64,000 nt of DNA from positions 65,140,152-65,204,151 of the forward strand of contig NC_083597.1 in NCBI RefSeq assembly GCF_020882245.1. The letters are read 5' to 3'. This DNA comes from Rhopalosiphum padi (taxonomy: Eukaryota > Arthropoda > Insecta > Hemiptera > Aphididae). Below are positions 1 to 11,119 of the stretch, one piece after another (position 1 is the stretch's first letter; each line of letters starts with the position of its first letter). The position numbers were made by a program, and so were the translations under genes. Under the pieces are notes generated by a model. That model did no database searches, was not told the origin of the DNA, and was given only the letters and a program-made list of their open reading frames with translations.

Positions 1-1610
1 AATGGTTTTTGTCTTGTAAACTATTATTGATCTTTTACAATGTACGTGACTATTTTTTAATTTGGTAAAATTCACTGTTTAAATCGAGAGTAGAAAGTGG
101 TAAATGGGCTAATGTAATTTATCTTCACTGTGTCTTAGAATATCATTGATTTTCTTATGAATTTATATCAATCTAAAACAACTTCGCTCGTTCTTTTTAA
201 CTAAAAGAGCTGGAGTTGGATATTTAAATTAAGTAAGATATCTCTATCAAATCAATGTATTAAATTCTTAATTCTTCCAATTGTATTTGTCACGAGTTAA
301 AGATTGACAAACTATTAAATTTTTAATCAAATATGGTACAACCTAAATAAAAATTCGTTTGTCGAAATATTTTTTGTCAAATTAATTACTTTCTACAAAA
401 TTTCCAACAACTGTAATTTTAATAATATGTATGAAAATTTATTAATAATACATTTACTAAGTATAAAAAATACTTTGAAAGGACTATTTTGAATTATGAT
501 AATTAAATATTATATAAACAGTCTTGTAAAGTACTTGAGTAGAAGTATTTAAATACGTATTCTTAATACATTTGAAAAAAGTACTTAGATACAGTATTTG
601 AATACTTTTTTGAAAGTATCTCTACATGAATCTGATAATACTGGTTTGGTGAACTATGTAATTGCTTATTCATATTTATTTTATACCATATAATTTATAT
701 GCAGCTGACTAGTGACGATAATGCGTGATATAATATTATAATGTATTGCTACGTGCTCTGATTTTTCATTAACATTATATCAATATACTATCAATGTAGT
801 ATGACGTAGCTAATACATTCCAGAATATGACGAGGTAAAGCTAGGTCCAATAACACTACATACACTTATGGGTAGGTCTAGTAAGTCCTATGGCATCATC
901 AATACATGTCAAAAAATTAATGATCTCCACTCTCGAAGATTATAGACTATAGTCATTGTGTATATTCCATATATAAACAATACGACTAGATAGGCGTGAT
1001 CAACTACGCAGTAGTTTTGATCGAGTGCATACTCCATCGGGGCCATATTTTATATATTTACCATTAGGTAGGATAGGCAATTGCCTATGGCCCTCATTAT
1101 TAGAGTGCCTCGGATTTTTATGAACCTTATTTTAATTTTATTTTACTTGGTAACTTAGGTTTACTATCATTAGAAAGCGATCTTACATGTTCTTTAAATT
1201 TTGATGACATAATAAATGAATTTACTTTTAAAAAAGCAAGAAATGTAATATTATAAAATAGCTTATTTCTATAAAAAATGTAAAAATGTATTTTTTCACA
1301 GTTAATAATATATAAAAATAAAGTTTAATTATGTTTTCCATATAAATATATGCACTTATATTAATTAATAAATAATCAGTAAATTGAAGTCCGTGACCTG
1401 TAGAGATAAAAAATGTATACAATTATAATTATGTTTGTGAAAATTTATAAGTAAATTGTAATTATTAATTTGTTTTATTCAACACATTTGTAGAGAGGGG
1501 GGACCTATATATACGCTACTGTTGACAAGTGACCATATCTTTTAAAGCCACAAAATGCCTAAATCAGACCCTTTACTCCATACACAAAAGATTAAGCTAT
1601 AGGACAGCGG
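1..1610. other. AT-rich non-coding stretch
   Basis: No open frame here has recognisable protein features. The sequence is AT-rich with short, GC-richer scraps near 820-1100. A 14-base word at about 750 (ctacgtgctctgat) recurs near 58158, which hints at old repeat debris. The short open frame at 1228-1422 is low-complexity and not credible as a gene. Confidence 0.6.
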
Positions 1611-1618
1611 AATCATAC

Positions 1619-1700
1619 CAGGGCTGTATTTGCGCATAGGCACTATAGGCACTGTGCCTAGGGCCTACGAACATTTCTGGGGCCTACAAAAACTACTTTT
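1619..1700 (+). repeat. Degenerate transposon end, possibly hAT-like
   Basis: The stretch begins cagggctg and runs into a repeated 'ataggcac' and 'gcctagggcc' pattern. The 16-base word cactgtgcctagggcc occurs at 1650-1665 and again, in the same orientation, at 4696-4711, beyond the MITE and the MULE. These look like remnants of one dispersed aphid repeat that other elements have invaded. No target duplication was found, so the family is a guess. Confidence 0.35.
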
Positions 1701-1811
1701 TTTTTGTTACAATTATCCGGTTTAATACTTAAATACGAGGGATAAAGAAATATTCAAATTGGCGTAAAATAAGTTTTTATTTATGGTTTCAACAATTTAA
1801 TTTTCTATATA

Positions 1812-2174
1812 CAGTAGAACCTCGATTATCCGAACCTCCGTTATACGAACCCTCTATTATCCGAACTGTAATTAGCGTATCCGAACATTAAAACTCGTAT
1901 CCGCGACTTGGCTACAGAAAAGCGCGTTGCAGTCCATCGTCAAATAAAAATCGATAAAATCGATAGCAAACATTATCTTATATATATGTAATTTATTTCA
2001 AATAATGTAATGTACCTAATTCTAATAAAATATTAATAATAATAAATATGTATATTGTATATTGTATGTACATATTATAAAATATTTAACTGTTTTTAAC
2101 AATTTTTTTTTTTTAATTTCCAATATCCGAACTAGGTGCGGTCCCAATTAGTTCGGATAATCAAGGTTCTACTG
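1812..2174. mobile_element. pogo/Tigger-type MITE, 363 bp
   Basis: The terminal inverted repeats are near-perfect: the left end starts cagtagaacctcgattatcc and the right end is the inverted form, ending ggttctactg. A TA dinucleotide flanks each side (1810-1811 and 2175-2176), which is the target duplication of the Tc1/mariner-pogo group. The inside is AT-rich and has no transposase, so it would need an enzyme from another element. An internal repeat of the ccgaac word follows the left end. The MULE to its right starts nine bases after its end. Confidence 0.85.
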
Positions 2175-2684
2175 TATTTGTAGGGGTATCGCCGGTTTCT
2201 GCCAATACCGTTTTCCGCCAAATTAGAAAAAACGTCATTCTTTTTTCCGCCAGTTTTAAATTACAGGATTTTAAAGTTTGGTAACCCCTTATATAAGAAA
2301 TAGTTAATAAATATAAAACATGTGTTTTACTGTATTTTCATAATTTGTCAAAATTTGTATTTCTAATGAAAAATTTGCATTGTTTGTAAAAAAAACTTGT
2401 AATTGAGTCATTATTGTATAGTAATACGCAGTATAACAATTTACTTAACAATACAATAGGTATGATTTTATCGTCACATTTAGTTATCTTACTGTTAATA
2501 GTATTTTATATTATATATAGTGCGTTTTTACCCTGTACGTCTTTATCTACGTGAAAATATAATATTATGTAGGTATAATCTGATAGGCGATAGCGTACTG
2601 CAATTTGTTCGATTGTCGGTAGTATTGAATATTGACAACCGATCAGTAGTGTGTGATGTGCGTTAATCCAGACAAGCTACAGCC

Positions 2685-2945
2685 ATGTCTGCGAAAATAA
2701 TTAATACTAAACGTGACAATCCACAAATTATAATTAATAATTTTAAATTTCATAAAGCATATGAAGGAGTCAATAAAGTACGTTGGAAGTGTATTAATAA
2801 ATCATGTAAAGCAAAAGTATACACAAGACCAAATTTTGATGACGAAATATTGAACACGGAAAATGAACACAATCATGAAGCTGTAAATGAAAATACCATA
2901 AATCGGCAAACTGTTAATACTTCATGTAAAAGAAAAGCACTATAA
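2685..2945 (+). pseudogene. FLYWCH zinc-finger N-terminus of MULE transposase
   Basis: This 86-residue frame opens with ATG at 2685 and carries a FLYWCH-type finger: a hydrophobic stretch near residues 19-27, then W34-K-C36, C41-K-A and the closing H-N-H at about 62-64. In MULE proteins such fingers bind the transposon ends. The frame stops at 2943-2945. Coding similarity resumes in shifted frames through about 3000-3270, where residues such as those around INRIRKN and IAEVHQALN fit the linker of these proteins. The stop and later frameshifts make it a broken copy. Confidence 0.75.
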
Positions 2946-3240
2946 GACGTAAGTACACGACCAAAAAAATTATTTTACAATAATTAATACAAAATGAGTG
3001 TACTAAAGAAATAACTGTAAATTATATTAATAGAATAAGAAAAAATATGTATGAAAACAGGCGCAAAACCTTCCTTGCAAATCCAAAATCCATTGCTGAA
3101 GTACACCAAGCTTTAAATGTTATAAATATTGAAACAGAACAAAAAGAAAATTCTTACTATTAAATAATGAAAATGAAAATATAATTATTTTTTCATGTAA
3201 CACTAATTTAAAATTATTGTCATCGGTAAATACTATTTTT

Positions 3241-4064
3241 ATGGATTGAATATTTGATTATTGTACTCGCTTTTTTATGCAAATGTTTACCATTCATGGA
3301 TTCAAAAACGGCCACTATGTTCCACTAGTATTTTGTTTGTTACCAAATAAACTAACATCTTCCTATGTTTTTGCTCTTCGATCTATTTGTCAAAAATGCA
3401 AAGATATTAATTTGATTATTTCGCCGGAAAATGTGACCATTGATTACGAAAAAGCTGTTATAAATGCAGTTAATGAAGTTTGACCGGAAAGTAACATAAT
3501 TGGTTGTAGATTTCATTTGACTAATTCATGGTGGAGAAAAATACAATCTCTTGGTTTATCAAACGAATATAAAAATACAAATTCCGAAATCGGCAAATGG
3601 TTAAGACACACATTTGGTCTTTTGTTTCTTAATCCGCAGGAAGTATCAGATTGTTTTTCTTATGATTTTAAGAGAGATCGTCCTGATAATGACTTATTAT
3701 CTAAATACTCCGACTACTTGGTAGATAATTACATAGGAGACTATTGTAACTACCCTCCATCACTATGGGCTGCATTATCAGCAAGTTTGACTAGGACAAC
3801 GACCGGGTGTGAATCATTTCACTCTGTATTTAAAGACAATTTTTATAAACGAACACCACATATAGTACCATGGATAACTGTACTGATAGAAAACATTCAA
3901 ACAAACGTGTATGTTACTTTAAAAAGTATGAATAATGTAAAAAACCAAGGAAAAATATGGTTGATAATCGGAAACGAAATGAAGAATTAATTTTAAAATA
4001 CCAAAACGATAAAATAAGTAGATACGAGTTTGTAAAACTGATATCAAATCACTATGCTAAATAA
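3241..4064 (+). pseudogene. MULE transposase catalytic region, broken
   Basis: Two in-line segments, 3277-3483 and 3517-3990, are separated by one stop (3481-3483) in the same frame and encode the DDE domain. Visible marks are FTIHGFKNGHYVPLVF, the first acidic residue in TIDYEKA, the C-x-x-H signature GCRFHL and the glutamate in TGCESFHS. After a frameshift near 3950 the tail NEELILKYQ continues to a stop at about 4062-4064. Upstream the frame is interrupted by a stop at about 3247. The enzyme would cut and rejoin the MULE ends. With several disruptions it is unlikely to be active. Confidence 0.8.
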
Positions 4065-4502
4065 ACAAAAAATCAGCGAATCAGCCAATAAATGAAGGTG
4101 CAATGACAAATTGTTTTCAAAATAATTCAAATAGAGTAAAAAAAATGTTTTATATTTATTATTTATTATAATTAGTAATTTGTGTTTAGTAATAGGTACA
4201 AATTTTATACAAAAGTCAGTTTTTATTTACAAATAATGCAATTTTTTTTATTATAATTAAAATTATTGTTGAGTAATACAAATTTTTCATTAGAATTAGT
4301 AATTACTGTTGAGAAATACAAATTTTTTACAAATTATGAAAATACAGTAAAACACATGTCTTATATTTATTAACTATTTCTTATATAATGGTTTACCAAA
4401 CTTTAAAATCCTATAATTTAAAACTGGCGGAAAAAAGAATGACGTTTTTTCTAATTTGGCGGAAAACGGAAAGGTCATTTTTGGCGGAAACCGGCGACAC
4501 CC

Positions 4503-5159
4503 GTTTGTAGACTGAGTAAAATTAATTGTTTTTAAGATTTATTAAAATTATTAGCATTTAAAAGTTTAGATTTGATTTTTTTTGGTTTTTAAAGGATTAA
4601 CATCGAAATTCAATACTTCCTCTCCTAAACAGAAGATTTTATACCCACTTAAATACTGGACATCGCAGTGCTATAAAAACGCATAGGAATTAAATCACTG
4701 TGCCTAGGGCCAAGGCTGCAACTGAAAAAAAATTCAGAGGGAAGGGTTCAACAATTTTTTTAAATATAAATACTGAAAATTTATAGTCAATTAACTTTAT
4801 TCAACTTTTTTCAAATTTTTACATCTGAACATTTACAATAATTATACTATAATAATTATTATATCGTTTTTTATTTTTTATTTTATTTGGTGGAAACGTA
4901 TATTGGTGGAAAAGGGAAAGATACACTTGGTGGAAAAGGGAAAGGTACACTTTTGGTGGAAACGGGCATCGCCTGTGAGAACACGATGGTGCTATCTCTT
5001 GACCAGCAAGGATATGAGAAGTATGACGGAGAAAACTGATCATTTAAGAGACCCTTAGCTGGTTAGGAGTTAAGACTCTTAACAGACATGATTTACGAGA
5101 GTTAGCACGAGTACCTTAACGCAAATCTATGTCGGGATCTCGTCATTGGACTTAAAATA
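4503..5159. other. Non-coding spacer with solo MULE-like end
   Basis: No gene is visible. The stretch holds the second copy of the gcctagggcc repeat word (4696-4711) and the ggtggaaa repeats described separately. The open frame at 4819-5043 on the minus strand comes only from those repeats. Confidence 0.5.
4889..4973 (+). repeat. Short tandem repeats resembling a MULE terminus
   Basis: The words ggtggaaa and agggaaag are repeated in about three units of 23-28 bases, ending ttggtggaaacgggcatcgc. The end of this patch closely resembles the inner part of the MULE right terminus (ttggcggaaaccggcgac). It is probably a leftover end of a related element whose partner end is missing. Confidence 0.45.
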
Positions 5160-5584
5160 CAGTAGACGCCGCTTATAAGACTCATGGATATAACGTTCAG
5201 TCGCTTATTAGACTCCAAATCGTCTAAATCGTCCGGACCTATCAAATTACATTAAAAAAAAAATCGGTTATAAGACTCAAATTTCGTAAGATAAATGGAA
5301 GAAAATAAGCTTTTTTGGTTATAATATAGAAATAAATTGGTATTGAAAAATTAAACAATATTAGTGTTGATTATTTGTTGATAAGTTCACATTTATCGCA
5401 ACGATTATCGTTATATTATATTTTCGGAATATTAGAACAAAATAATAAACAAACTAAAATTACATACATCCTTTATAATTTGTTATTAATGTATGATTTT
5501 TATAATATTTTTATATGTAATATTTTCCTATTATAATTTTAGTTTTTTTTATCAAGATTAATAAATTTATTCAATAATAAGTAT

Positions 5585-6787
5585 GCAATATGTGTATGTG
5601 CCCAACACATAAGGTCAATCGATGATGGCATGGTAAGAGAAATGGATGTTTATGAGCGTACGGAAGATCAGCATTGTTGAGAAATGCTCACTCTCAGAAA
5701 TCCATTCTCATCAACGAACGGGTCTAATTTTCGAATTGCAAGAGAGCAACGCAATCCTTTAGATAAAAATGTGAATGTCGTCGGAGTATGATGTTTGTTG
5801 GACGAAATAAACTAAGGCCAACAAAGCTGGCGCTCGTTCACTCATTCGCTCACTCGTTCACTCGTAAAGTCAGAGGGGCGTGAGGTAGAGAGACGAAGAC
5901 AATATGCCACAATATTAATAATTTTGTTGAACGACGAGAAACGATGGAGAACTTTAGTAACGGAGCAAGTATTTATAGTTAGAAGAACCGTACACTTTCG
6001 AGCTTCAGTGGAGAAGTGATCATTGGTTTTATCTAAATGAGGTACAGCAGATGGCCAAGTTTCAGATGGTGCTAACAGGAACGCAGGACCTGTCCACCAA
6101 AGTGGATGAGCAACCAGTTCCGACGGAAACAGTCAACCGGATTGTCCTGTGTGGGGACATGGTGCCAAATGTCTGAGGAGGTTAATTCGTAAATTTGGCT
6201 AGTTCGATTTGCAACAAACGTAGCCCAACGATGGGGAGACGATTGTATCCATGCTAACGCAGTGGTTGAATCCGTCCAAGCATGTCATCAATTTGAAGAC
6301 TCTTCGAGTAGGTATCAACAACGAAACGTAGGAGTTTGGCGGCTAAAACAGATCCACACAGCTCAAGACGGGGGATAGTAGACCGTTTAAGGGGCGCTAC
6401 TTTGAATTTATCGGTAATAAGGTGACAATGAACCGAAACCACTGTTACTGTTCGAAGGTATACGGCCGCTGCGTATCCTTTTTCTGAGCTGTCCGAGAAA
6501 GCGTGAAGCTGCACATTGATCGTATTGTCGTGGGTTATTTGACGAAGAATGGAAATCGATTCAATCAACTTCAGTTCTGATTGATATCGCGTCCACAGTA
6601 CAGTAATATCAGTGGGTATGTTATCGTCCCACGTGATCCCAGCTGTCCAAAACTGTTGCATAACGTGTTTGGTCCAAAATGTTATGGGAGCCAGCAATCC
6701 CAACGGATCGAAGACTCTGGAAATGTCAGAGAATACTGATTGTTTTGTCGGGATGGTTGATGATGGTTTAGTATTAAAGGAAAACAC
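5585..6787 (-). pseudogene. Pao RNase H / peptidase-like and integrase linker region
   Basis: The segment 6254-6787 shows the Pao-type sequence SRVFDPLGLLAPITF, then FSDSSEKGYAAAVYLR (RNase H-like acidic residue in FSDSS) and TIPRLELCGSVLAAKLL. After a frameshift the reading continues with RWATFVANRTSQIYEL (about 6180-6230) and DNPVDC (about 6140), typical of Pao polyproteins. Further on, YSDDIH and ENGFLRV precede the start of an integrase H2C2 motif near 5590-5630. Stops and frameshifts are frequent. The gene would process the retroelement RNA and DNA in the cytoplasmic particle. Confidence 0.75.
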
Positions 6788-6989
6788 GTCAGATCTTGGA
6801 TCTCATTTTAATCCAAGTATTTTTAAATCAAAATCATCAGTGTCGTTGTACAGAATGACTGGAGACATTGCTTGAAATTCTGTTGGAACAGCTTGCAAAA
6901 TAGTACTGTTGTTGCTCTCCTATTTTCTCAGGTCAAATTTTGCTAATGAACACAAGTTGATGAGTTGAGATTGGTATTCAAGGACATTC

Positions 6990-7648
6990 TTTTCGGTGTT
7001 AGCTCCAGTGAGAATGTCATCTATGAAGGTGTCGTTCGTGAAAATTGACGCAGCAATTGGAAATGATTTTCCATCAACGGTGGCCAATTCCTAGAGTGTC
7101 CGAAAAGCTTGGTAAAGCGCTGCTGATGTGCCATAAGTAACCGTACAGAGACGATATTCCTGCACGGGGGTATCTTTTGAAAATCTCCAGAGGATTTTCA
7201 GGTAATCTCGATCAGTAGGCCGGACCATTATTTGTTGGTACATCTGTTTGATGTCTGTCATGAAGACATATTTCCATAGTCGTGCATGAAGAAGAACAAC
7301 TTGAATGTCAGGCTGAAGTTTTGCACCTGTATACATGCTTTCGTTCAAGGAATATCCGGCACTTGTGCGAGCGAATGCATTGAAAACGTCACGAAGCTTT
7401 GTGGTGCTACTATCAGGTCTAAATACACAATGGTGCGGGATATAGTAGTGAAAAACGTTGACGACTCGTTCGAGTGGAATCAGTTCCATGTGACCTGCGT
7501 CCAGATAGTCCTGCATGAAATTGGCGTACTGACTTTGAAGTGGCAATTCATGATTTAGTCGGTTTTCGAGCGCCTGGAAACGACGAACGCCAGCAAATTT
7601 TGAATCACCTAACAGAGGTGATGCCTTCCGAAATGGAAGAGAGACCAT
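6990..7648 (-). pseudogene. BEL/Pao reverse transcriptase fragment
   Basis: The main frame (7091-7648, 185 residues) has the Pao-type start with VFHYYIPHHCVFRPDSSTTK, the palm motif FMTDIKQMYQQIMV with its catalytic aspartate, and LKILWRF. After a frameshift near 7090 the second catalytic block reads FIDDILTGA (near 7010-7035), the family's YVDD-like box. The enzyme copies retroelement RNA into DNA. The frame is interrupted, so the copy is probably dead. Confidence 0.8.
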
Positions 7649-7676
7649 AAATCTTCAGACCTCAATCGAGTGGTTG

Positions 7677-8215
7677 TCATTTTATAATGTTCTTCTGCAG
7701 CACGTTCATCAGGACTGAGATGGCAAACAGTAGGCAACTCTTCGAGTTCCCAAAACCGCCCATGGACGAATAGAGACTTTCAGAAATGGATAGAAACATT
7801 GCAGTGACAGTTGATTGACAACGATTTTCGACAAGTCCCATCAGAATCCAACCGAACACGGTTTCGAGGGCAATAGGCTCACCAAGTTGACCTGCGGCTT
7901 TGCCGTTTAGAAACAGCATTGGCAAGATATCGGCACCCAACAACAAATCGATTGACTGAGGGCAATGGTACAATGGATCAGCGAGAGGTAGGTTGGTAAT
8001 ATGGCTCCATTGTCCCGGCATAATAGGAGTCTGAGGCGTAGGTCCTGTGATTTGTGGGACGATGAGCGCGTCCACACAAAACGATGTTTTGCAACTGTTG
8101 AAGGATGTCGCTTAAGCATTAACACACATGCAGTTTGTTCAGTGATAAAACTCGCTTGAGCACCACTATCGAACAAGGCTCTAATAGAGTGACGGGTACC
8201 GTCAGCAGCAATCAC
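7677..8215 (-). pseudogene. BEL/Pao aspartic protease region
   Basis: Two overlapping frames make up one protease domain. The 7907-8215 frame holds the catalytic triad context ALFDSGAQASFITE. The 7677-8075 frame carries the downstream flap and end region, with IDLLLGADILP and ETVFGWILMG, typical of Pao proteases. One frameshift near 8050 separates the two. In the family this protease cleaves the Gag-Pol precursor in the particle. Confidence 0.75.
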
Positions 8216-8235
8216 ATCAAGTAAGACAGTAGAAA

Positions 8236-8541
8236 TTAATACAAGTTTTGAGGCTGTCCTCTGACAATCATCGATGCGGCACTCGGACCTGCCTCAGTTT
8301 CACTTGCCGTGAGAACTGCGGTGGAGGTCGATGAGCTGTCTTTGGAATTGAAATGCAAAAAGCTGTGGTGAGACCGATCACAGGTTGTGCATTTGTATTT
8401 CGAACTACAGGAGGCGGTGGAGTGTCCAGATCCAAGATAATTTATGCATAACCGATGCGTTTTAGCTAACTGGAATCGCTCATTTGGTGATTTTGAAATA
8501 AAAGATGGGCTTATTCGAGCCATAAGAGGTTTGGTGCACAA
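8236..8541 (-). pseudogene. BEL/Pao gag zinc-knuckle segment
   Basis: The 101-residue frame includes the sequence around CINYLGSGHSTASC and a second C-T-T-C with HHSFLH. This spacing is typical of the nucleic-acid binding fingers at the end of Pao Gag; the first C-x2-C appears mutated (C-I-N-Y). It lies between the gag frame at 9031-9636 and the protease, as expected for Gag-Pol order. It would bind the retroelement RNA. Confidence 0.7.
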
Positions 8542-9030
8542 TGGACAGGTGACCGGATTGAATGAGCTCGTAGTGGCCGCTAGAACCTTTGGTAAAATCG
8601 CGTGACGAGGTTTTAAACTAAATATTTTTTAAGGAGGTTTCTGTTGAGACGTGAGCGAACTTAAAGTTGACGTGTACTGCCCAGCACGCGCTTCCGCTGA
8701 CCGTACATGACTTCTCAGAAATTCAAGAAAATCATTGGTAGATGGCTGATGTCGGTCACCCACAGTTATCTCCCAACGAGCTCGGAGGTCATAGTCCAGA
8801 TGATTTTAAAAAATGTGAACCAATATCGGGCTCCACTGCCGAGTAACAAAATCCAAATTATCCAAAGCAGCAGTATGCTCTTGAATAGATGTTATTAAAG
8901 TTTTAATAGACAAGGCATAATTTGACTTGACGGTGTGTGGGGATAACAGAGCGTCCAAGTGAATACGAGCTAAGTCACGCTTATTTCCATACCGTGAACG
9001 TAGGACTTCCCAAGCTTTTGGATAATTTTC

Positions 9031-9636
9031 CTATGCAAGAGGAAGATGGGCTATAAGTGATAAACCTTCATCTTCTAGCGAGGTTTTTAAATATTCGAAA
9101 CGCTCAACGTCAGGAAGATCTGGAGCATGAGATAGAATCGATGTGAAAAAATCTTCAAAACCCTGCCATTCCGTTATAAATCCAGAAAATGTAGGAAATT
9201 TTCGTTTTGGAAGTTGATAATATGACAAGTTTCCAAAACCACCTGACTGATTTTGCACTGACCGAGAATGGGACGTTTCCATTATGGTTGACAAAGATAA
9301 ACTATACACATCTGCGAATGCAGCCAACTCGTAATAGAGATCATCAAAATCAGCAGAGAGTTTAAGGCTTGTTGAGTTATCTACAACTTCAACAGTGACT
9401 AATCTTTTACCAACAGCATTTTCCATAACTTGGATATTATCTTCTGTGGTCTGACGAATTTCGCTCAGCTCTAATAGCATGGTACAGATTTTAGCTCGTT
9501 TACCAGGATTATGTTTATCGGCTTTAAACTCACCCGCTGCAACGACAAACGAAGTGATTTTAGCAATGGCACGGACGACCCGTGATTTTGCATCGACATA
9601 CGTAATAGAAGATTCTGGAGCCATAATGACAGACAA
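9031..9636 (-). pseudogene. BEL/Pao gag (DUF1759-type) fragment
   Basis: The 201-residue frame starts with ATG near 9634. Its C-terminal half has the Pao Gag signature LPKRKFPTFSGFITEWQGF followed by FFTSILSHAPDLPDVERFEYL and SLEDEGLSLI. Gag forms the shell of the retroelement particle. The N-terminal part is predicted helical. The frame ends at 9031, short of the zinc-knuckle segment; the DNA between, 8542-9030, has related sequence in other frames, so the protein is broken. Confidence 0.75.
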
Positions 9637-9832
9637 AAATCAAAGTAGTATTGTAGCTCGACGAACAGATACAAAATGTTATTATGACACTAGTAACTAG
9701 TACTATAAGATAGCGACAGTATCGTGGTGTAGATTTAATTTAATCTATCATACTAGTGAGACAAAAAGTATTGAACATGTGTTATTTTCGGTCAAGGTTT
9801 ATTGTTACGATCCGGTTCGAAGGATCAAAAAA

Positions 9833-10950
9833 TGTATGCGCCTAACACTATGGGCTCTCGAAGGACCACTCGGTAATGCCCGAGAACAATAAGTGCCAAA
9901 AACGGCCAATTCTAAATCTAAACGCCGACTAAGTGGCAGGTAGGCAACCAAATATATTTACGCCTTATAAATTGCGAGTAGGCAATATATGTGCACGACG
10001 ATGACACGGAGGAACGGGGAGATATATATATATATATAATAAGGGAAGTAGGATGATACAAGCTATTTTAATGGGGCCGAGGGGCCCTGTGGTCGATCCG
10101 GTCTGGTGCAATAACCACAGGGGGGAACTACCAATATGGGACAACTTAAAACTACTTATAACTAAGGCAGGTGCTGGCGGGCTGGTGGCTGGTGGGCTGA
10201 TGACTGGTACGACTAGACGACCGGGGCGGCCTCTTACACAACCCACAATGGGTGCTGGCGGACTTACGCGGAACAGACAGCGACCATAGACGACGGGTGA
10301 ATAGTGAGCTCCCAGTACGTAGACCCAAAATAGACGGTGTCGTAGGACGGTTGAGTGAGTTGGTGAGCAGTTAGTGCCCAGCTTTCAGTCACACATATGT
10401 GACCAGAAGAATACTGAGAAACAAATAAATAAAAAACTCACTCAACTGTTGCAGACGTCGTTGATTTATTTAATATAACATTTAATATTAAATATAATGA
10501 GAGTTGAATATGTGTTCGCGTCGCAATGACGTCGAGACACAACAATAAAAATAATAATGTGTAACGACGAGAGTTGTTTACATGTTATTGAAACAAAAAA
10601 AAAAAGGAGGTGCTATTAGAGCGACCGTATACAAAAAAAACGATGTATAAAAGAATAATATACAACAAAAAAGGCGTTGGCCACTGAATAATAATAATAA
10701 GAAAAATCAGTAATACGAATGATATGACAAAAAATATGATAATAAAACATATGCGGCAAAAGGCCGACCAGTAATTGTTGTACAGAAAAATATATAAACA
10801 AAGAGAATAAATAACAATAATATTCTAAATTATAAGAGTTACATGATTAAGGACGGAGTGGAATATGGGGAGGAAACAAGGTAAGTAAAAGACGGTGTCG
10901 TCGTCGCGCATAATTACATCCAGAGATAAGCAACATGTTTGGCGCGAACA
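9833..10950 (-). repeat. BEL/Pao 5' LTR (boundaries uncertain)
   Basis: Read on the minus strand, a candidate LTR ends in catacata-ca at 9833, and the following bases (9810-9830) hold ttcgaaccggatc, a tRNA T-arm-like primer-binding context. The LTR start could be tgttcgcgcc at 10950 or tgttgtgtctcg at 10544. Both give TG...CA ends. The interior is GC-richer than its surroundings and includes (ta)n at 10024-10038. With no second LTR left, the boundaries cannot be confirmed. Confidence 0.5.
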
Positions 10951-11119
10951 ATATGTAATATGTGTTAAAGTATTAAAATTAAAGCAAAATATGTAGTAAA
11001 ATAAAATTTATAAATACGTAATTAATTTTTTTTTCCATTTCGCCTATAAGATTCATTTGGTTTTGAAACTCACTTTGTGCTGGTCCCTAAAGTGAGTTTT
11101 ATACGCGGCGTCTACTGTA

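Larger units (their letters stand above)
2184..4502 (+). mobile_element. MULE transposon, decayed, with long inverted repeats
   Basis: The left end starts gggtatcgccggtttctgcc and the right end is the inverted form with cgccggtttccgcc near 4480-4502. The inverted similarity continues inward for roughly 150-200 bases with small differences, including the 'aacgtcattcttttttccgcca' type stretch. The flanks read atttgtag (2176-2183) and gtttgtag (4503-4510), a 7-of-8 match that fits the 8-10 bp duplications made by Mutator-like elements. Inside lie a FLYWCH zinc finger and pieces of a MULE transposase, both broken by frameshifts, so this copy is non-autonomous. Confidence 0.85.
5585..10950 (-). 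mobile_element. BEL/Pao LTR retrotransposon, 3'-truncated
   Basis: Reading on the minus strand there is one LTR-like region, then gag, a zinc-knuckle region, aspartic protease, reverse transcriptase, RNase H/Pao peptidase and the beginning of the integrase zinc-binding motif (HHRLT at about 5628, then H-I-H and L-H). The reading stops near 5585, before the integrase core, and no 3' LTR follows. The element therefore cannot integrate by itself. It lies inside the pogo-type element at 5160-11117. Its reading frames are broken in several places. The right boundary near 10950 is inferred. Confidence 0.8.
5160..11117. mobile_element. pogo-type inverted-repeat element split by a retrotransposon
   Basis: The left end begins cagtagacgccgcttataag and the right end is its inverted copy, ending cggcgtctactg, with about 22 of 24 positions matching. 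TA flanks both sides (5158-5159 and 11118-11119). The genuine element material seems to be 5160-5584 and about 10951-11117, and no transposase is visible there. Everything between is a BEL/Pao retrotransposon. The TIR family differs in sequence from the MITE at 1812 but has the same cagtag start and TA target. Confidence 0.75.

Noticed and set aside
1228..1422. Minus-strand frame of 64 residues with membrane-like sequence
   Set aside because: AT-rich chance frame, dominated by F, I, Y and L, with no support from context.
6612..7558. Plus-strand open frames at 6612-6875 and 7286-7558
   Set aside because: They are shadows of the minus-strand BEL/Pao polyprotein, whose motifs are clear.
9965..10289. 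Open frames on both strands
   Set aside because: They lie in the LTR-like block of the BEL/Pao element and are due to its GC content.
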